A stretch of DNA of 55,458 bases. Origin: a bacterium. Lineage in GTDB: Bacteria; Pseudomonadota; Alphaproteobacteria; Caulobacterales; Caulobacteraceae. The notes beneath the pieces were generated by a model. It was given only the letters and a program-made list of their open reading frames with translations. It was not told the origin of the DNA and made no database searches. Both the position numbers and the translations under genes were made by a program. Where the stretch lies: NCBI GenBank assembly GCA_030824495.1, contig JAVBXP010000051.1, positions 1 to 55,458 on the forward strand. Reading direction: 5' to 3'. Shown here piece by piece: positions 44,485-53,835 of this stretch (position 1 is its first letter; each line of letters opens with the position of its first letter).

Positions 44485-45156
44485 TTACGGCTCTAGACGA
44501 TAGCCCGCGCCGCGCACCGTCTGCAGCATCGGCTTATCGAAACCCTTGTCGATCTTGGAGCGCAGACGCGAGATATGGACGTCGATGACGTTGGTCTGGG
44601 GATCGAAGTGGTACTCCCATACCTTCTCGAGCAGCATGGTGCGGGTCACCGACTGTCCGGCGTGGCGCATCATGAATTCCAGCAGCTGGAATTCGCGCGG
44701 CTGCAGGTCGATTTCCTTGCCCTGGCGATGCACCGCGCGGCCGATCAGGTCCATCTCCAGTTCGCCGACCCGCAGCATGGTCTGCACCGAACCGGTTTCC
44801 CGGCGACGGGACAAGGCCTCGACCCGGGCGATGAGCTCGGCGAAGGCGTAGGGCTTGACCAGATAGTCGTCGCCGCCGGCCTTGAGGCCATCGACACGGT
44901 CGGTGATCTCGCCCAGGGCCGACAGGAACAGCACCGGGGTCTGGTCGCCTTCGCGGCGGATGGTCTGGATCATGGTGATCCCGTCCATCCGCGGCATCAT
45001 GCGGTCAACGATCATGACGTCGAACTCGCCGCCACGCGCGGCGGCTAGACCGTCTTCACCATCTGGGGCGCGGACGCACTCATGACCGGCCTCGGTGAGG
45101 CCGCGATCCATGACTTCCGCAGCCTCAAGGTCATCCTCGACAATCAGAATGCGCAT
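44485..45156 (-). CDS. OmpR/PhoB-family response regulator
   Basis: 223 residues. Receiver domain with E8-D9-D phosphosite pocket, phospho-acceptor D51 (MIVDRMMPRMDG), conserved T/S (LFLSALG) and K (DDYLVKPYAFAEL). Winged-helix DNA-binding domain from about 127 (LQPREFQLLEFMMRHAGQSVTRTMLLEKVWEY, ending LQTVRGAGYRLEP). It is first gene of a regulator-kinase pair and lies 28 bases downstream of the degP stop, so read-through from degP is likely. No binding site can be assigned. Confidence 0.95.
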   Translation of the reverse strand: MRILIVEDDLEAAEVMDRGLTEAGHECVRAPDGEDGLAAARGGEFDVMIVDRMMPRMDGITMIQTIRREGDQTPVLFLSALGEITDRVDGLKAGGDDYLVKPYAFAELIARVEALSRRRETGSVQTMLRVGELEMDLIGRAVHRQGKEIDLQPREFQLLEFMMRHAGQSVTRTMLLEKVWEYHFDPQTNVIDVHISRLRSKIDKGFDKPMLQTVRGAGYRLEP

Positions 45157-45184
45157 CGCGACTCGCCCCCAGGGTTGCGTCAGA

Positions 45185-46771
45185 CTAGCCGGAAATCTTC
45201 AGCGGCAGGAAGGACGTGCGACCGGCGCGATGGACGCCGACCAGGATGCTGGGACGACCAGCCTTCTTGGCCGCTGTCACCGCCGCCGAGAACTCGGCCG
45301 CCGTCGCCACCGGTTCGCCGCTGGCTTGGACGATGACGTCGTCCTTGCGCAGACCGCGTTGGGCGGCGTCCGACGACTGGTCGACGCTGGTGATCATCAC
45401 GCCGCGAATGGCGGCGTCCAGGTTCAGCCGGCGGCGCGAGGCCTCGTCGAGCGGCGCAAGCGCCAGGCCCAGCACGACCGGACGTTGGGCCTGAGCGCCG
45501 GGGCCCTCGGCCCCGCCGCCCTTGGCGCCGCCCTGGGTGTTGTCGTTGGCGGCCAGCTCACGTTCGGTCGGACGCACGCCGGAACGGACCTCGACGATCT
45601 TGCGCTTGCCGGCGCGGATCAGGTCGAGCCGCAGAACGTCGCCAGCGGTGGCCTTGGCGACTTCGCGGGTCAGTTCAGACGACGTCTTCACCTTCACGCC
45701 GTTCACCGAGGTGACGATGTCGCCCGACTGCAGGCCAGCGCGGTCCGAAGGGCCGCCCGGCGTCACGTTCGCGACGATCGCGCCGCGCTGCTCGCCCAGG
45801 CCTTGAGCTTCGGCCATCTCGGCGGTGAAGTTCTGGATGGAGGCGCCGATATAGCCGCGCGTGATCTTGCCGCCCGAGATGAGCTGCTTGGTAATCGAGT
45901 CGGCGATGTCGGCCGGGATGGCGAAGCCGATGCCCACCGAACCGCCCGAAGGCGAGAAGATCGCGGTGTTGACCCCGATCACTCGGCCATAGACGTCGAA
46001 GGTAGGGCCGCCCGAGTTGCCCCGGTTGATGGGGGCATCGATCTGGATGAAGTCGACGAAGGTCTCGCCGATGTCACGGCCATAGGCCGAAATGATCCCG
46101 GCGGTGGCGGTGCCGCCCAGGCCGAACGGGTTGCCGACGGTGATGACCCAGTCGCCGACGCGCGGCTTGGCCGCGTTCTCGAAGTTCACGAACGGGAAGC
46201 CCGTGCCCTTGACCTTGATGACTGCCAGGTCGGTGCCTTCGTCACGGCCGACGACCACGGCGTCCAGTTCGCGCTCATCCTTGAGCACGACCTTGATCTC
46301 CTTGGCGTTCTCCACGACGTGGTTGTTGGTGACGATGTAACCGTCGCCCGAGATGAAGAAGCCCGAACCCGAGGATTGCTGGCTCGGCAGGCGCGGCTGG
46401 CCGCCGCGGCCCTGGGCCGGCGGCTGGGCCGGCTGGCCTTCTTCACCCTCTTCACCGCCCGGCTGACCGGGAACGGCGAACGGGAAGCCCTCGAAGCCAG
46501 GGATGCGGCGCAGAGCCGAGGCGTCGACGTCGGACGTCACGTTGATCGAAACGACGGCGGGCGAAACCTTCTCGAAGATATCGGCGAAGGACAGCGGAGC
46601 GCCGGGCGGCGGCGCGAAGATCGGCGCCGTCGAGGTCTTCATCAGCAGTCCCCGCTGGACCGTGGAATCGGCCAATCGGTTGTCGGCCATGTTGGCGCCA
46701 GCGAGAGCCGCAGTGGCGACGCCGACACCCGCCAGGGCGCCGAGGAGATAACCGGTCTTCTTCGAGGTCAT
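45185..46771 (-). CDS. degP: Do family periplasmic serine endoprotease (DegP/MucD)
   Basis: 528 residues. Signal-anchor-like N-terminus (LLGALAGVGVATAALAGAN). A Gly/Glu/Pro/Gln-rich insertion at about 100-133 (the LA loop region) precedes the protease domain. Catalytic triad H151 (VTNNHVV), D181 (GTDLAVIK) and S253 (INRGNSGGP). Two PDZ domains follow, about 295-385 and 430-520, the second after a disordered Gly/Gln-rich linker. Periplasmic protein quality control; forms cages in E. coli. Upstream of a two-component pair that may control or sense envelope stress. A 10-base palindrome AACCTAGGTT lies 58 bases before its start. Confidence 0.95.
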   Translation of the reverse strand: MTSKKTGYLLGALAGVGVATAALAGANMADNRLADSTVQRGLLMKTSTAPIFAPPPGAPLSFADIFEKVSPAVVSINVTSDVDASALRRIPGFEGFPFAVPGQPGGEEGEEGQPAQPPAQGRGGQPRLPSQQSSGSGFFISGDGYIVTNNHVVENAKEIKVVLKDERELDAVVVGRDEGTDLAVIKVKGTGFPFVNFENAAKPRVGDWVITVGNPFGLGGTATAGIISAYGRDIGETFVDFIQIDAPINRGNSGGPTFDVYGRVIGVNTAIFSPSGGSVGIGFAIPADIADSITKQLISGGKITRGYIGASIQNFTAEMAEAQGLGEQRGAIVANVTPGGPSDRAGLQSGDIVTSVNGVKVKTSSELTREVAKATAGDVLRLDLIRAGKRKIVEVRSGVRPTERELAANDNTQGGAKGGGAEGPGAQAQRPVVLGLALAPLDEASRRRLNLDAAIRGVMITSVDQSSDAAQRGLRKDDVIVQASGEPVATAAEFSAAVTAAKKAGRPSILVGVHRAGRTSFLPLKISG

Positions 46772-46931
46772 TAGCCTTCAATTTCCCTGTGGGCGCCCGT
46801 CGTCACATAACACGGGCACGTCCCCGACAACCTAGGTTCGATGCCTGAGAGCGCAATGTCTCTCAAGTTACGTTTAGGTCACGCTCGGCTCTTCATAGCG
46901 TTCATTCTTGGGCGCAATCTTGTCACGCGTA

Positions 46932-47369
46932 TCAATCGTCTGACAGGCCATCCAGGCGTTTGGCCTCGTCAGCGGTCAGTTCCTCGTCAGCCGGGCGATT
47001 CCGGAAACTGCGGAATAGCAGCCAGAGCCCAAGGACCACCACCACAAACGGCGCCCCCCAGAGGACGGCGTTGCCCCACGAGAAGGCAGGCTTCAGCAGG
47101 ACGAACTCGCCATACCGATCGGTCAGGTGAGCGCGGACCTGATCGTCGGTCTTGCCCGCCTTGATCTCATCGCGAACCAGACGGCGAAGATCGCCGGCCA
47201 GCTCAGCATTGGAATCATCAATGGATTCGTTCTGGCAGACCATGCAGCGGACTTCGCGGAACAGCTCCCGCGCGCGCGCCTCCTGGGCGGGATCGGGCAA
47301 CCGGTCGGCGGGATCGGACGCCGCCGCCAGGCAGAGCACCGCGCCCAGTATGGCCAGGATACGCTTCAC
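46932..47369 (-). CDS. ccmH: Cytochrome c maturation protein CcmH (CycL)
   Basis: 145 residues from GTG 47369, overlapping the ccmF stop (GTGA). Signal peptide, then the three-helix redox domain with C42-M-V-C45 (VRCMVCQNES), followed by IDDSNAELAGDLRRLVRDEI and YGEFVLLKP. A membrane anchor about 98-118 (NAVLWGAPFVVVVLGLWLLFR) and a short acidic cytoplasmic tail end the chain. It reduces apocytochrome cysteines before heme ligation. Alphaproteobacterial CcmH of this size lacks the TPR half, which is the separate CcmI here. Confidence 0.95.
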   Translation of the reverse strand: MKRILAILGAVLCLAAASDPADRLPDPAQEARARELFREVRCMVCQNESIDDSNAELAGDLRRLVRDEIKAGKTDDQVRAHLTDRYGEFVLLKPAFSWGNAVLWGAPFVVVVLGLWLLFRSFRNRPADEELTADEAKRLDGLSDD

Positions 47370-49339
47370 GCCGCAGCCTCCGCCTTGCGCCCCGCAGCCA
47401 GGCGCAGGCGTCGGTCGCTGAGCGAGATCACACCGCCCAGAGCCATGATGCCGGGGCCGATGAAGATCAGCAGCGCCCAGGGGTTCCAATAGGCCCGCAC
47501 CAACCAGACCGGTGCGCCCTCGGCCGGGCGACGCTCGCCTAGCACCACATAGAGATGGCTGATCCCCAGGGTGCAGATCGCCACCTCTGACGTCGTCTGG
47601 CCGCCGGTCGGATACAGCCGCCGCTCCGGAGCCGGCGCGCAGATCTGCTTGTCGCCCTTGAAGGCCCGCAGCTGCCCCCGTTCGGCGTCGTAGTTCGGAC
47701 CCTCGATGCCGCGCACGTCGTCCAGGATCAGATGATAGGCGCCCAGGTTCAGGCGCCCCCCGACCGGCAGGGCCTCGGCGGCTTCCTGCTTCCAGCCGGT
47801 CTCGAAACAGGCGCCGAGCACGAAGACGCCGAGCCCGAGGTGGGCGAGGGTCATGCCCCAGGCGCCGCGCGGCAGGCCGATCAGCCGCCGCCAACTCTCA
47901 CCGATGGAGATTCGGAACACGCGCGTCCGTTCAGCGATCTCGACCAGCGAGCCGATCACCAGCCAAGCCCCCATGGCGACTCCGACCGAGGAGAAAGCCT
48001 TGCGCGGGCTGATGAACGCAAAGGCCGCCAGGCCGCAGGCGACCGCGATGACGGCGGCCACCCACAAGCGCTGCATGACGCCGCGAAGATCGCCGCGCTT
48101 CCAGGCCAGCAGCGGGCCGGCCGGCAGCAGGATCGCCAGGGCGGCCATCAGCGGGGTGAAGGTCAGGTTGAAGAAGGGAGGTCCAACGGAGATCGCCTCG
48201 CCGGTCGCAGCCTCGCGCATCAACGGATAGAGCGTGCCGAGCAGCACCGTTGCAGTGGCGGCGGCCAAAAAGATGTTGTTCAGGACCAGCGCGCTCTCAC
48301 GGCTGATCGGCGCGAACACCCCGCCCTGCTTCAATAGCGGCGCGCGCCAGGCGAACAGCGCGAAGGCTGAGCCGGCCGTGACGCCCAGGATCGCCAGCAG
48401 CAGGACGCCCCGGGTCGGATCGACCGCAAAGGCGTGCACCGAGGTCAGAACCCCTGAACGCACCAGGAAGGCGCCCAACATGGAGAAGGTGAAGGCGGCG
48501 AGCGCCAGGAATACCGTCCAGCCCGACAGCGCGCCGCGTTTTTCGGTGACGATGGCTGAGTGCAGCAACGCAGTGGCGATCAGCCAAGGCATGAAGCTGG
48601 CGTTCTCCACCGGGTCCCAGAACCACCAGCCGCCCCAGCCAAGCTCGTAATAGGCCCAGAACGCGCCCAGCGTGATCCCGACGGTCAGGGCGCTCCAGGC
48701 GCCAAGCGTCCAGGGCCGGACCCAGCGCGCCCAGGCTGCGTCGACCCGACCCTCGATCAGGGCGGCGACGGCGAAGGAGAACACCACCGACATGCCGACA
48801 TAGCCGAGGTAGAGCATGGGCGGGTGGAAGGCGAGCGCCGGGTCCTGCAGCAGCGGATTCAGCGAGCGGCCTTCGACCGGAGGCTGCGCCAGCCGCACGA
48901 AGGGGTTTGAAGCAAAGACCGTGTAGGCCAGGAAGAGAATGCCCAGCACGCCCTGGACGCTGATCGTCAGCGTCTTGAGCCCTGCCGGTAGGTTGCGTCC
49001 GACCCCGGCCACCGCCGCGCCGCACCCGGTCAGGGCGAGACACCACAGCAGCATCGAGCCTTCATGGCTGCCCCAGGTTCCAGCCACCCGATAGAGCAGC
49101 GGCTTGGCGGTGTGGGAGTTTGCAGCGACGTTCGAGACTGAGAAGTCCGACGTCACGAAGGCGTACATCAGCGCGGCGAAAGCGATCAGCAGGCAGGCGA
49201 AAGCGCCGAGCGCCGCGCCCTGCCCGGCGCCGGCCAGAACCTCCGAGCGGCGCATGCGCGCGACCCCGGCCAACACGGCCTGGGCGAGAGACAGCGCCAA
49301 GGCCAGCGCCAGTGAAAACGACCCGATTTCGACGATCAT
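47366..49339 (-). CDS. ccmF: Heme lyase CcmF (CycK)
   Basis: 657 residues; ATG 49339 overlaps the ccmE stop (ATGA). About 14-15 membrane helices. Periplasmic heme-handling motif GWGGWWFWDPVENASFMPW (WWD domain), and conserved histidines in SHTAKPLLYR, WGSHEGSMLLW, FHPPMLYLGYVGM and VHAFAVDP. It accepts heme from CcmE and joins it to CXXCH motifs with CcmH and CcmI; it also binds a structural heme b. A frame extension of about 130 codons upstream was rejected because it is antisense-like and overlaps ccmE. Confidence 0.96.
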   Translation of the reverse strand: MIVEIGSFSLALALALSLAQAVLAGVARMRRSEVLAGAGQGAALGAFACLLIAFAALMYAFVTSDFSVSNVAANSHTAKPLLYRVAGTWGSHEGSMLLWCLALTGCGAAVAGVGRNLPAGLKTLTISVQGVLGILFLAYTVFASNPFVRLAQPPVEGRSLNPLLQDPALAFHPPMLYLGYVGMSVVFSFAVAALIEGRVDAAWARWVRPWTLGAWSALTVGITLGAFWAYYELGWGGWWFWDPVENASFMPWLIATALLHSAIVTEKRGALSGWTVFLALAAFTFSMLGAFLVRSGVLTSVHAFAVDPTRGVLLLAILGVTAGSAFALFAWRAPLLKQGGVFAPISRESALVLNNIFLAAATATVLLGTLYPLMREAATGEAISVGPPFFNLTFTPLMAALAILLPAGPLLAWKRGDLRGVMQRLWVAAVIAVACGLAAFAFISPRKAFSSVGVAMGAWLVIGSLVEIAERTRVFRISIGESWRRLIGLPRGAWGMTLAHLGLGVFVLGACFETGWKQEAAEALPVGGRLNLGAYHLILDDVRGIEGPNYDAERGQLRAFKGDKQICAPAPERRLYPTGGQTTSEVAICTLGISHLYVVLGERRPAEGAPVWLVRAYWNPWALLIFIGPGIMALGGVISLSDRRLRLAAGRKAEAAA

Positions 49340-49830
49340 TGTTGGGCGGCGCCGCTCTGATAACTGGGCGGCGGCGCGCCTTCGCCGCGCCACTCGCCTT
49401 GTTCCTTCAGCGCCTTGGTGATCTCGCGCGGCATGTAGCGCTCGTCGTGCTTGGCCAGGACCTGCTTGGCCTCGAAGTCGCCATCGGCGCGGAAGGCGCC
49501 GGTGGCCACGATGCCCTGCCCCTCGCGGAACAGGTCCGGCAGATCGCCCGAGAAGTGGATGCGCGTGGTGGCGAGTTGGTCGGCCACGGTGAACTCGACC
49601 CGGCCGTCCGAGTGCTTGACCACGCTGCCGCCTTCGACGAGCCCGCCGAGTTGGATCGACCGTCCGACCGGCGGCTTGGCCTCTGCCGCCTGGGCCGGGG
49701 TGTAGAAATAGGAGATGGAGTCCGACAGGCCCCACAGGGTCAGGCCCACCGCCAGCCCCAGCACCGGGGCGATCGCCGCCAGCAAGGTCAGGCGTCGGCG
49801 CGCCTTTGGGGACTTGGGCAGCCAGCTCAT
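49336..49830 (-). CDS. ccmE: Heme chaperone CcmE (CycJ)
   Basis: 164 residues. A short cytoplasmic N-terminus and one anchor (about 13-35) lead into an OB-fold: GRSIQLGGLVEGGSVVK, VEFTVAD, GDLPDLFREGQGIVATG. The heme-binding H128 with the tyrosine four residues on (LAKHDERYMP, H-x3-Y) is intact. The tail is Gly/Pro/Gln-rich and disordered. It carries heme covalently in the periplasm to CcmF. ATG 49830 overlaps the ccmI stop (ATGA). Confidence 0.96.
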   Translation of the reverse strand: MSWLPKSPKARRRLTLLAAIAPVLGLAVGLTLWGLSDSISYFYTPAQAAEAKPPVGRSIQLGGLVEGGSVVKHSDGRVEFTVADQLATTRIHFSGDLPDLFREGQGIVATGAFRADGDFEAKQVLAKHDERYMPREITKALKEQGEWRGEGAPPPSYQSGAAQQ

Positions 49831-50912
49831 CGCATCGGTTCCGTCTTCGCCGCCAGATCCAGATCCTTCAGGACGTCAGGATTGGCGGCATATTTCGCCC
49901 GCGCCTTGGCGAGGGTCGCGTCTCGATTGGCCTGGTCGCCGAGCACAGCGTACGAGCGCACCAAACGGACCCAGCCCTCCGGGTCGTCGGGATTATCCTC
50001 AAGCCGCGCAGCCAGACTGGCCACCATGCCCTGGACCGCGCCCAACTGGCCGCCAAGCGCCGGACCGGCGGCAGGCGCGGGTTGGCCTTCGGCCTGGGCG
50101 ATCGCCGATTGAACAGCGGCGCGACGCGGATCGGGGGCCGGCAGGTCGGCGACCAGCGCACGCCACGCCGCCAGGCCCGCCTGCTGATCGCCATCGGCGA
50201 TAAGTCCCCGAGCCAGATGGAAACGAGCATTGACCGACGTCGGATCGCGCTTCAGCGCCTCCTGGAAAGCGCGTTCGGCCTGGGGCGTAACCTCGCCTTC
50301 GGCCTCGATCATCAGCACCTCTCCCAGGCCTTCCCAGAGATCGGCACGCTTGGGGTCAAGTTCGATCGCTCGGCGCAGCGCGCGGGCTGCGCCGGCCGGA
50401 TTCTCCGACGCCATCTCGGCCTGAGCCAGATAGCCGTAGGCCTCGACGTCGCCGCCGCGCTCCTTGATCAGGGTTTGCAGCACCACCGCCATCTCCTGCG
50501 GCGCAAGCGAGGCGGGGTCGGCGTCGCGCCAGATCGCGACGCGGTCCTTGAAAGGCTGGTCGGGCAGGCCCGGCGATCCCACGCCGAAGTAAGCGCCAAG
50601 CGCCAGCAGCGGCGTCAGCGCCGCGACGACCAGGATGGGCTTGCGGACCGCGGTGTCCGCAGACCACGCCTGTCCCTGCCCCTCGGCGGCGCTGAGCAGG
50701 CGGCGCGCGGCCTCCGCATGGGTGGTGGTGCGCTCGGCTTCGGGGATGAGTCCGCGATCAGCCAGGTCATCGATCTCTCGAAGCTGACGACGGTACAGCG
50801 CGGTCGTCGGGTCCGCGGCCCCGGCGCGCGACGCGGCCCGGGCGGAACTTGACAGGATTACACCGGCGCAGGCGGCCGACAGCACGCCCGCGACCACCCA
50901 GAATGCGATCAT
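49827..50912 (-). CDS. ccmI: Cytochrome c maturation protein CcmI (CycH), apocytochrome chaperone
   Basis: 361 residues. N-terminal membrane segment (MIAFWVVAGVLSAACAGVIL), then DPTTALYRRQLREIDDLADRG, a CcmI leucine-zipper-like cytoplasmic loop, and a second segment about 90-108 (PILVVAALTPLLALGAYFGV). A periplasmic TPR domain covers about 140-355 (AYGYLAQAEMASENPAGAARAL, AERAFQEALKRDPTSVNARFHLARGL, PEGWVRLVRSYAVLGDQANRD). It binds the C-terminal helices of apocytochromes. First gene of the ccmIEFH operon; the thioredoxin-like CcmG and the ABC genes ccmABCD are not in this window. Confidence 0.94.
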   Translation of the reverse strand: MIAFWVVAGVLSAACAGVILSSSARAASRAGAADPTTALYRRQLREIDDLADRGLIPEAERTTTHAEAARRLLSAAEGQGQAWSADTAVRKPILVVAALTPLLALGAYFGVGSPGLPDQPFKDRVAIWRDADPASLAPQEMAVVLQTLIKERGGDVEAYGYLAQAEMASENPAGAARALRRAIELDPKRADLWEGLGEVLMIEAEGEVTPQAERAFQEALKRDPTSVNARFHLARGLIADGDQQAGLAAWRALVADLPAPDPRRAAVQSAIAQAEGQPAPAAGPALGGQLGAVQGMVASLAARLEDNPDDPEGWVRLVRSYAVLGDQANRDATLAKARAKYAANPDVLKDLDLAAKTEPMR

Positions 50913-50974
50913 GGCGCGCGTTTAGCCGAAACGAAGAAGCAGTTCTACAGCGCCAATCGGCGCACCGATCTAAA

Positions 50975-52357
50975 TCAGGGTTCTTCCGGAAGAGACCGTT
51001 CTGATTTGACAATGCTCAATGCAGTCGCAGTGCGCCGACGTACGATCTCGCCCGCGCGCGCGTCATGGATCGGCTCGGCGAATTCCGCGGCGACCTGCAG
51101 GTAGCGCGCGGCCAATTCGCGGTCGGCGACGTCGTGGTCGCGCAACATGGCCAGCACGTCCTCGACATACTGGTCGAGAATTTCTCCCGCCTTCTCCAGC
51201 ACCTTGAAGCGCGTCGAGGAGAAGCCGCCATAGTTGGCGCTGGCGCGGATTCCGGCTGCGAAAGCCAGCAGGCTTCGGCAGCGGTCGACATGCTTGGCGT
51301 CCGGCTCGATCGTCAGTTGAGGTTCTGAAACAAAACTGCGTGCCACCCGCACTCGGTGGCTGGGCAGAGCCGCGCTCTGGAGTTTGGCGAGCTCTCTCAG
51401 CCGCCCCTCGACCACGCCCGCCAACGCCTGCTTCTGCTTATAGATTCGCCCGCCCCAACCGCCGTCCCGGCGCAGGTCGATGGCGTTCTCGAGCTCGGTG
51501 ATCTGCAGGGTCAAGGTCTCGACGATGACCGCGGCTGCCGCCCCTGAAGCACGCCCTCCACCCAGGTCGAAGCCGGCGACCGCCCTCAGATTGACGTCGA
51601 TCTGGTCCATCAGCCGAGTCGCGAAGATCGAAAGTTCCGAGCCGGCCAGATAGTCCTCTGTCGGGCGGTCCATCACCGCGGAAACGACGCGCAGAATGGT
51701 CCAGGGTTCGTTCAGTTGCGCGCCCAGCATCTCGAAGAAACTTGGGCCGGCGTCGGCGCCAAACCGGCATGCGTCGCGATAGGCAAGGCGGGCGGTGGCG
51801 GCCCCTTCCTGAGTGGTGCGCCTAATCCATTCCGGCAGCCTCAGCGTTGCGCGGCGCACGGCGGGAGAAATAGCCAAGCAGGAGATCAAGACCTCCACGC
51901 CGCCTGGCCGGGCTTGTTCAATCATCGCGATGGCGGCCGCGTAGTCCGGCAGTTCGCCGACCTGTAGGCCCTCGGCCAACCGCGCGATCAGGTCGTCGAA
52001 AGGTTCGCTCGAGCTTTCGCCGGGCCGGTAGTCCAGAAGGAAACGTGCGGCGCTGGCGACTTCGTTCGGCGCCTCGGACTTGAGCCCCCGCCACAACAGG
52101 GTCAGCGCCCGGGCCGGAAAGGTTAGGGCGTCTGGCGCGGCCCCATCGCCCACGAACAATGGCGCGACCGGCTCAAGCGCCCTGTTGCGCAGATTGCGGT
52201 CGTCGACCTCGGCGTCCACCACCCTACGCACGCCGGCCAAGGCGGTGTCGCCATCGACCAGGGCCAGGGCATTGCGCAAACCGTCGACCACCTTGTCAGG
52301 CGCGTCCCGAACCAGCGTGCGGACAATGTCGATCTTGGCGTCGGGCAAGCCGGCCAT
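50975..52357 (-). CDS. Helical protein of unknown function, about 460 residues
   Basis: 460 residues from ATG 52357 (MAGLPDAKIDIVRTLVRDAP), preceded by GGAGCG; a GTG nine codons upstream is possible. Almost entirely predicted helix with a regular hydrophobic pattern, including VASAARFLLDYRPGE, LISCLAISPAVRRATLRLPEW, FATRLMDQIDVNLRAVAGFDLGGG and ITELENAIDLRRDGGWGGRIYKQKQ. No membrane segments, signal, or catalytic motif. It may be HEAT-like or a coiled scaffold. I do not recognise it; coding potential is clear from length and codon bias. It stands alone between ccmI and a two-component operon. Confidence 0.8.
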   Translation of the reverse strand: MAGLPDAKIDIVRTLVRDAPDKVVDGLRNALALVDGDTALAGVRRVVDAEVDDRNLRNRALEPVAPLFVGDGAAPDALTFPARALTLLWRGLKSEAPNEVASAARFLLDYRPGESSSEPFDDLIARLAEGLQVGELPDYAAAIAMIEQARPGGVEVLISCLAISPAVRRATLRLPEWIRRTTQEGAATARLAYRDACRFGADAGPSFFEMLGAQLNEPWTILRVVSAVMDRPTEDYLAGSELSIFATRLMDQIDVNLRAVAGFDLGGGRASGAAAAVIVETLTLQITELENAIDLRRDGGWGGRIYKQKQALAGVVEGRLRELAKLQSAALPSHRVRVARSFVSEPQLTIEPDAKHVDRCRSLLAFAAGIRASANYGGFSSTRFKVLEKAGEILDQYVEDVLAMLRDHDVADRELAARYLQVAAEFAEPIHDARAGEIVRRRTATALSIVKSERSLPEEP

Positions 52358-52446
52358 ACGGGGGAACGCTCCAGGCGCGGACACACTCCCACGCGATCAC
52401 GACCTTGCGTATGTGAGGTTAAGGTTTTCCAAAAAGACCTGGGAAA

Positions 52447-53835
52447 TCAGGCCTCAGCGCGTGGAAGGTCCAGCTCGACCAAAAGTCCGCCCAGCCGCGC
52501 CTCACCCAGGCGGAGCGAACCGCCATAGGCCCGCGCCAACTCATCGACGATCGAGAGCCCAAGGCCCGATCCCGGCGCGTTTTCGTCCAACCGGGCGCCG
52601 CGCTGGACGACCTCCTCGCGCTCGGCCTCGGTGAGCCCGGGGCCGTCGTCTTCGATGCTGAGGTTCAGCCGCTCGGCGCTGGTCGGTATGGCCCGCACAC
52701 GGACACGGCCGGTGCACCACTTGCCCGCGTTCTCCATGGCGTTGCCGGCCAGTTCCAGGAGGTCCTGACGCTCGCCCAGGAAATAGAGATCATCCTCCGC
52801 GTCCCAGTCGATCTCCACGCCCTTGTCCTGGAAAATCCGCTCCAGGGTCCGCGAGAGTTCGTCCAGCACGTCGGCCACAGAAGTCCGCTCACCGGAACCT
52901 TGGGTTCGCGCCGCCGCGCGGGCGCGGCGCAGATGGTGATCGACCTGCCGGCGCATGGCCTCAGCCTGGGTCTCCACGATGTCGGCCAATGCGCCGCCCG
53001 TCTGCCGCGCCTCGGTCAACATGACGGAAAGCGGCGTCTTCAATGCGTGGGCCAGGTTGCCGACGTGAGTGCGCTGCCGCTCGACCACTTCCTGGTTGTG
53101 CGCCATCAGGGCGTTCAGCTCGTCGGCCAGCGGGGAGAGTTCGGTCGGATAGGCCTGCTGCACGCGCTCGGCCTTGCCCCGCCGAACCGCGGCCACTTCC
53201 CGCCGCAGGGCGAAGAGCGGGTTCAGGCCGACCCGAACCTGGATGACCACGGCGGCGATCATGCCCACCCCCAGCAGCAGGAAGGCGACGGCTGTGGCGG
53301 TGATGAAGCCCCGCACGTCGCGGTCCACCGGACTGCGGTCCTCGGCGGCCATGAAGATCACCGGCGCGGCGCGGTTGGGCAGCTTGGCCTGGGTGGCCAT
53401 GGCGCGCAGCGGCTCGTCGAGGGGGCCGCGCGTGTCGTATGACACCGGCCGACCCGGCGCGGCGTCCAGCCGCGTGACGATATCGGCAGGCGCCTTCAGT
53501 TCGCTGTCCCACAGCGAACGAGACCTGACCAGGACCTGAAGTTTGCCGTCCTTGCCCGGCTCGGCGATCTGCCAGTACTTGCCGGAAAAGGCCCGGAGCG
53601 CGCGCAGATCGGTGAGCGCCGGCGCCACCACCTCGCCCTTGTCGGCGATGGTGGTGCCTGCCGTCAGGTTGTCGATGAGTTCGGAAAGGCCCTGGTCGAA
53701 CCGCCGGATCGCCGCCTGCTGGAACAGCATGGCCAGGACGATCGCCGAGACCAGCAGAACAGCCAGGCTCCAGCCGGCGGCCAGGATCACCAGCCGCCGA
53801 ACGAGCGAGGGCTGGCGCAGGGCCTCCATGCTCAC
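52447..53835 (-). CDS. Sensor histidine kinase (PhoQ/QseC-like)
   Basis: 462 residues from GTG 53835, overlapping the regulator stop (GTGA). Membrane segments about 15-38 and 178-199 enclose a periplasmic sensor domain; HAMP about 200-252; HisKA with H263 in the variant GNLAHALKTPLSVML (HALKTP rather than HELRTP, as in PhoQ-type kinases). The HATPase domain ends in DDGPGLTEAEREEV and GSGLGLSIVDELARAYGG. It forms an operon with its regulator and a PepSY protein. PepSY partners often modulate such kinases in the periplasm. Confidence 0.93.
   Translation of the reverse strand: MSMEALRQPSLVRRLVILAAGWSLAVLLVSAIVLAMLFQQAAIRRFDQGLSELIDNLTAGTTIADKGEVVAPALTDLRALRAFSGKYWQIAEPGKDGKLQVLVRSRSLWDSELKAPADIVTRLDAAPGRPVSYDTRGPLDEPLRAMATQAKLPNRAAPVIFMAAEDRSPVDRDVRGFITATAVAFLLLGVGMIAAVVIQVRVGLNPLFALRREVAAVRRGKAERVQQAYPTELSPLADELNALMAHNQEVVERQRTHVGNLAHALKTPLSVMLTEARQTGGALADIVETQAEAMRRQVDHHLRRARAAARTQGSGERTSVADVLDELSRTLERIFQDKGVEIDWDAEDDLYFLGERQDLLELAGNAMENAGKWCTGRVRVRAIPTSAERLNLSIEDDGPGLTEAEREEVVQRGARLDENAPGSGLGLSIVDELARAYGGSLRLGEARLGGLLVELDLPRAEA

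Noticed and set aside
45095..46774. 559-codon open frame antisense to degP
   Set aside because: Asp/Val/Gly-rich shadow; DegP triad and PDZ domains are on the other strand.
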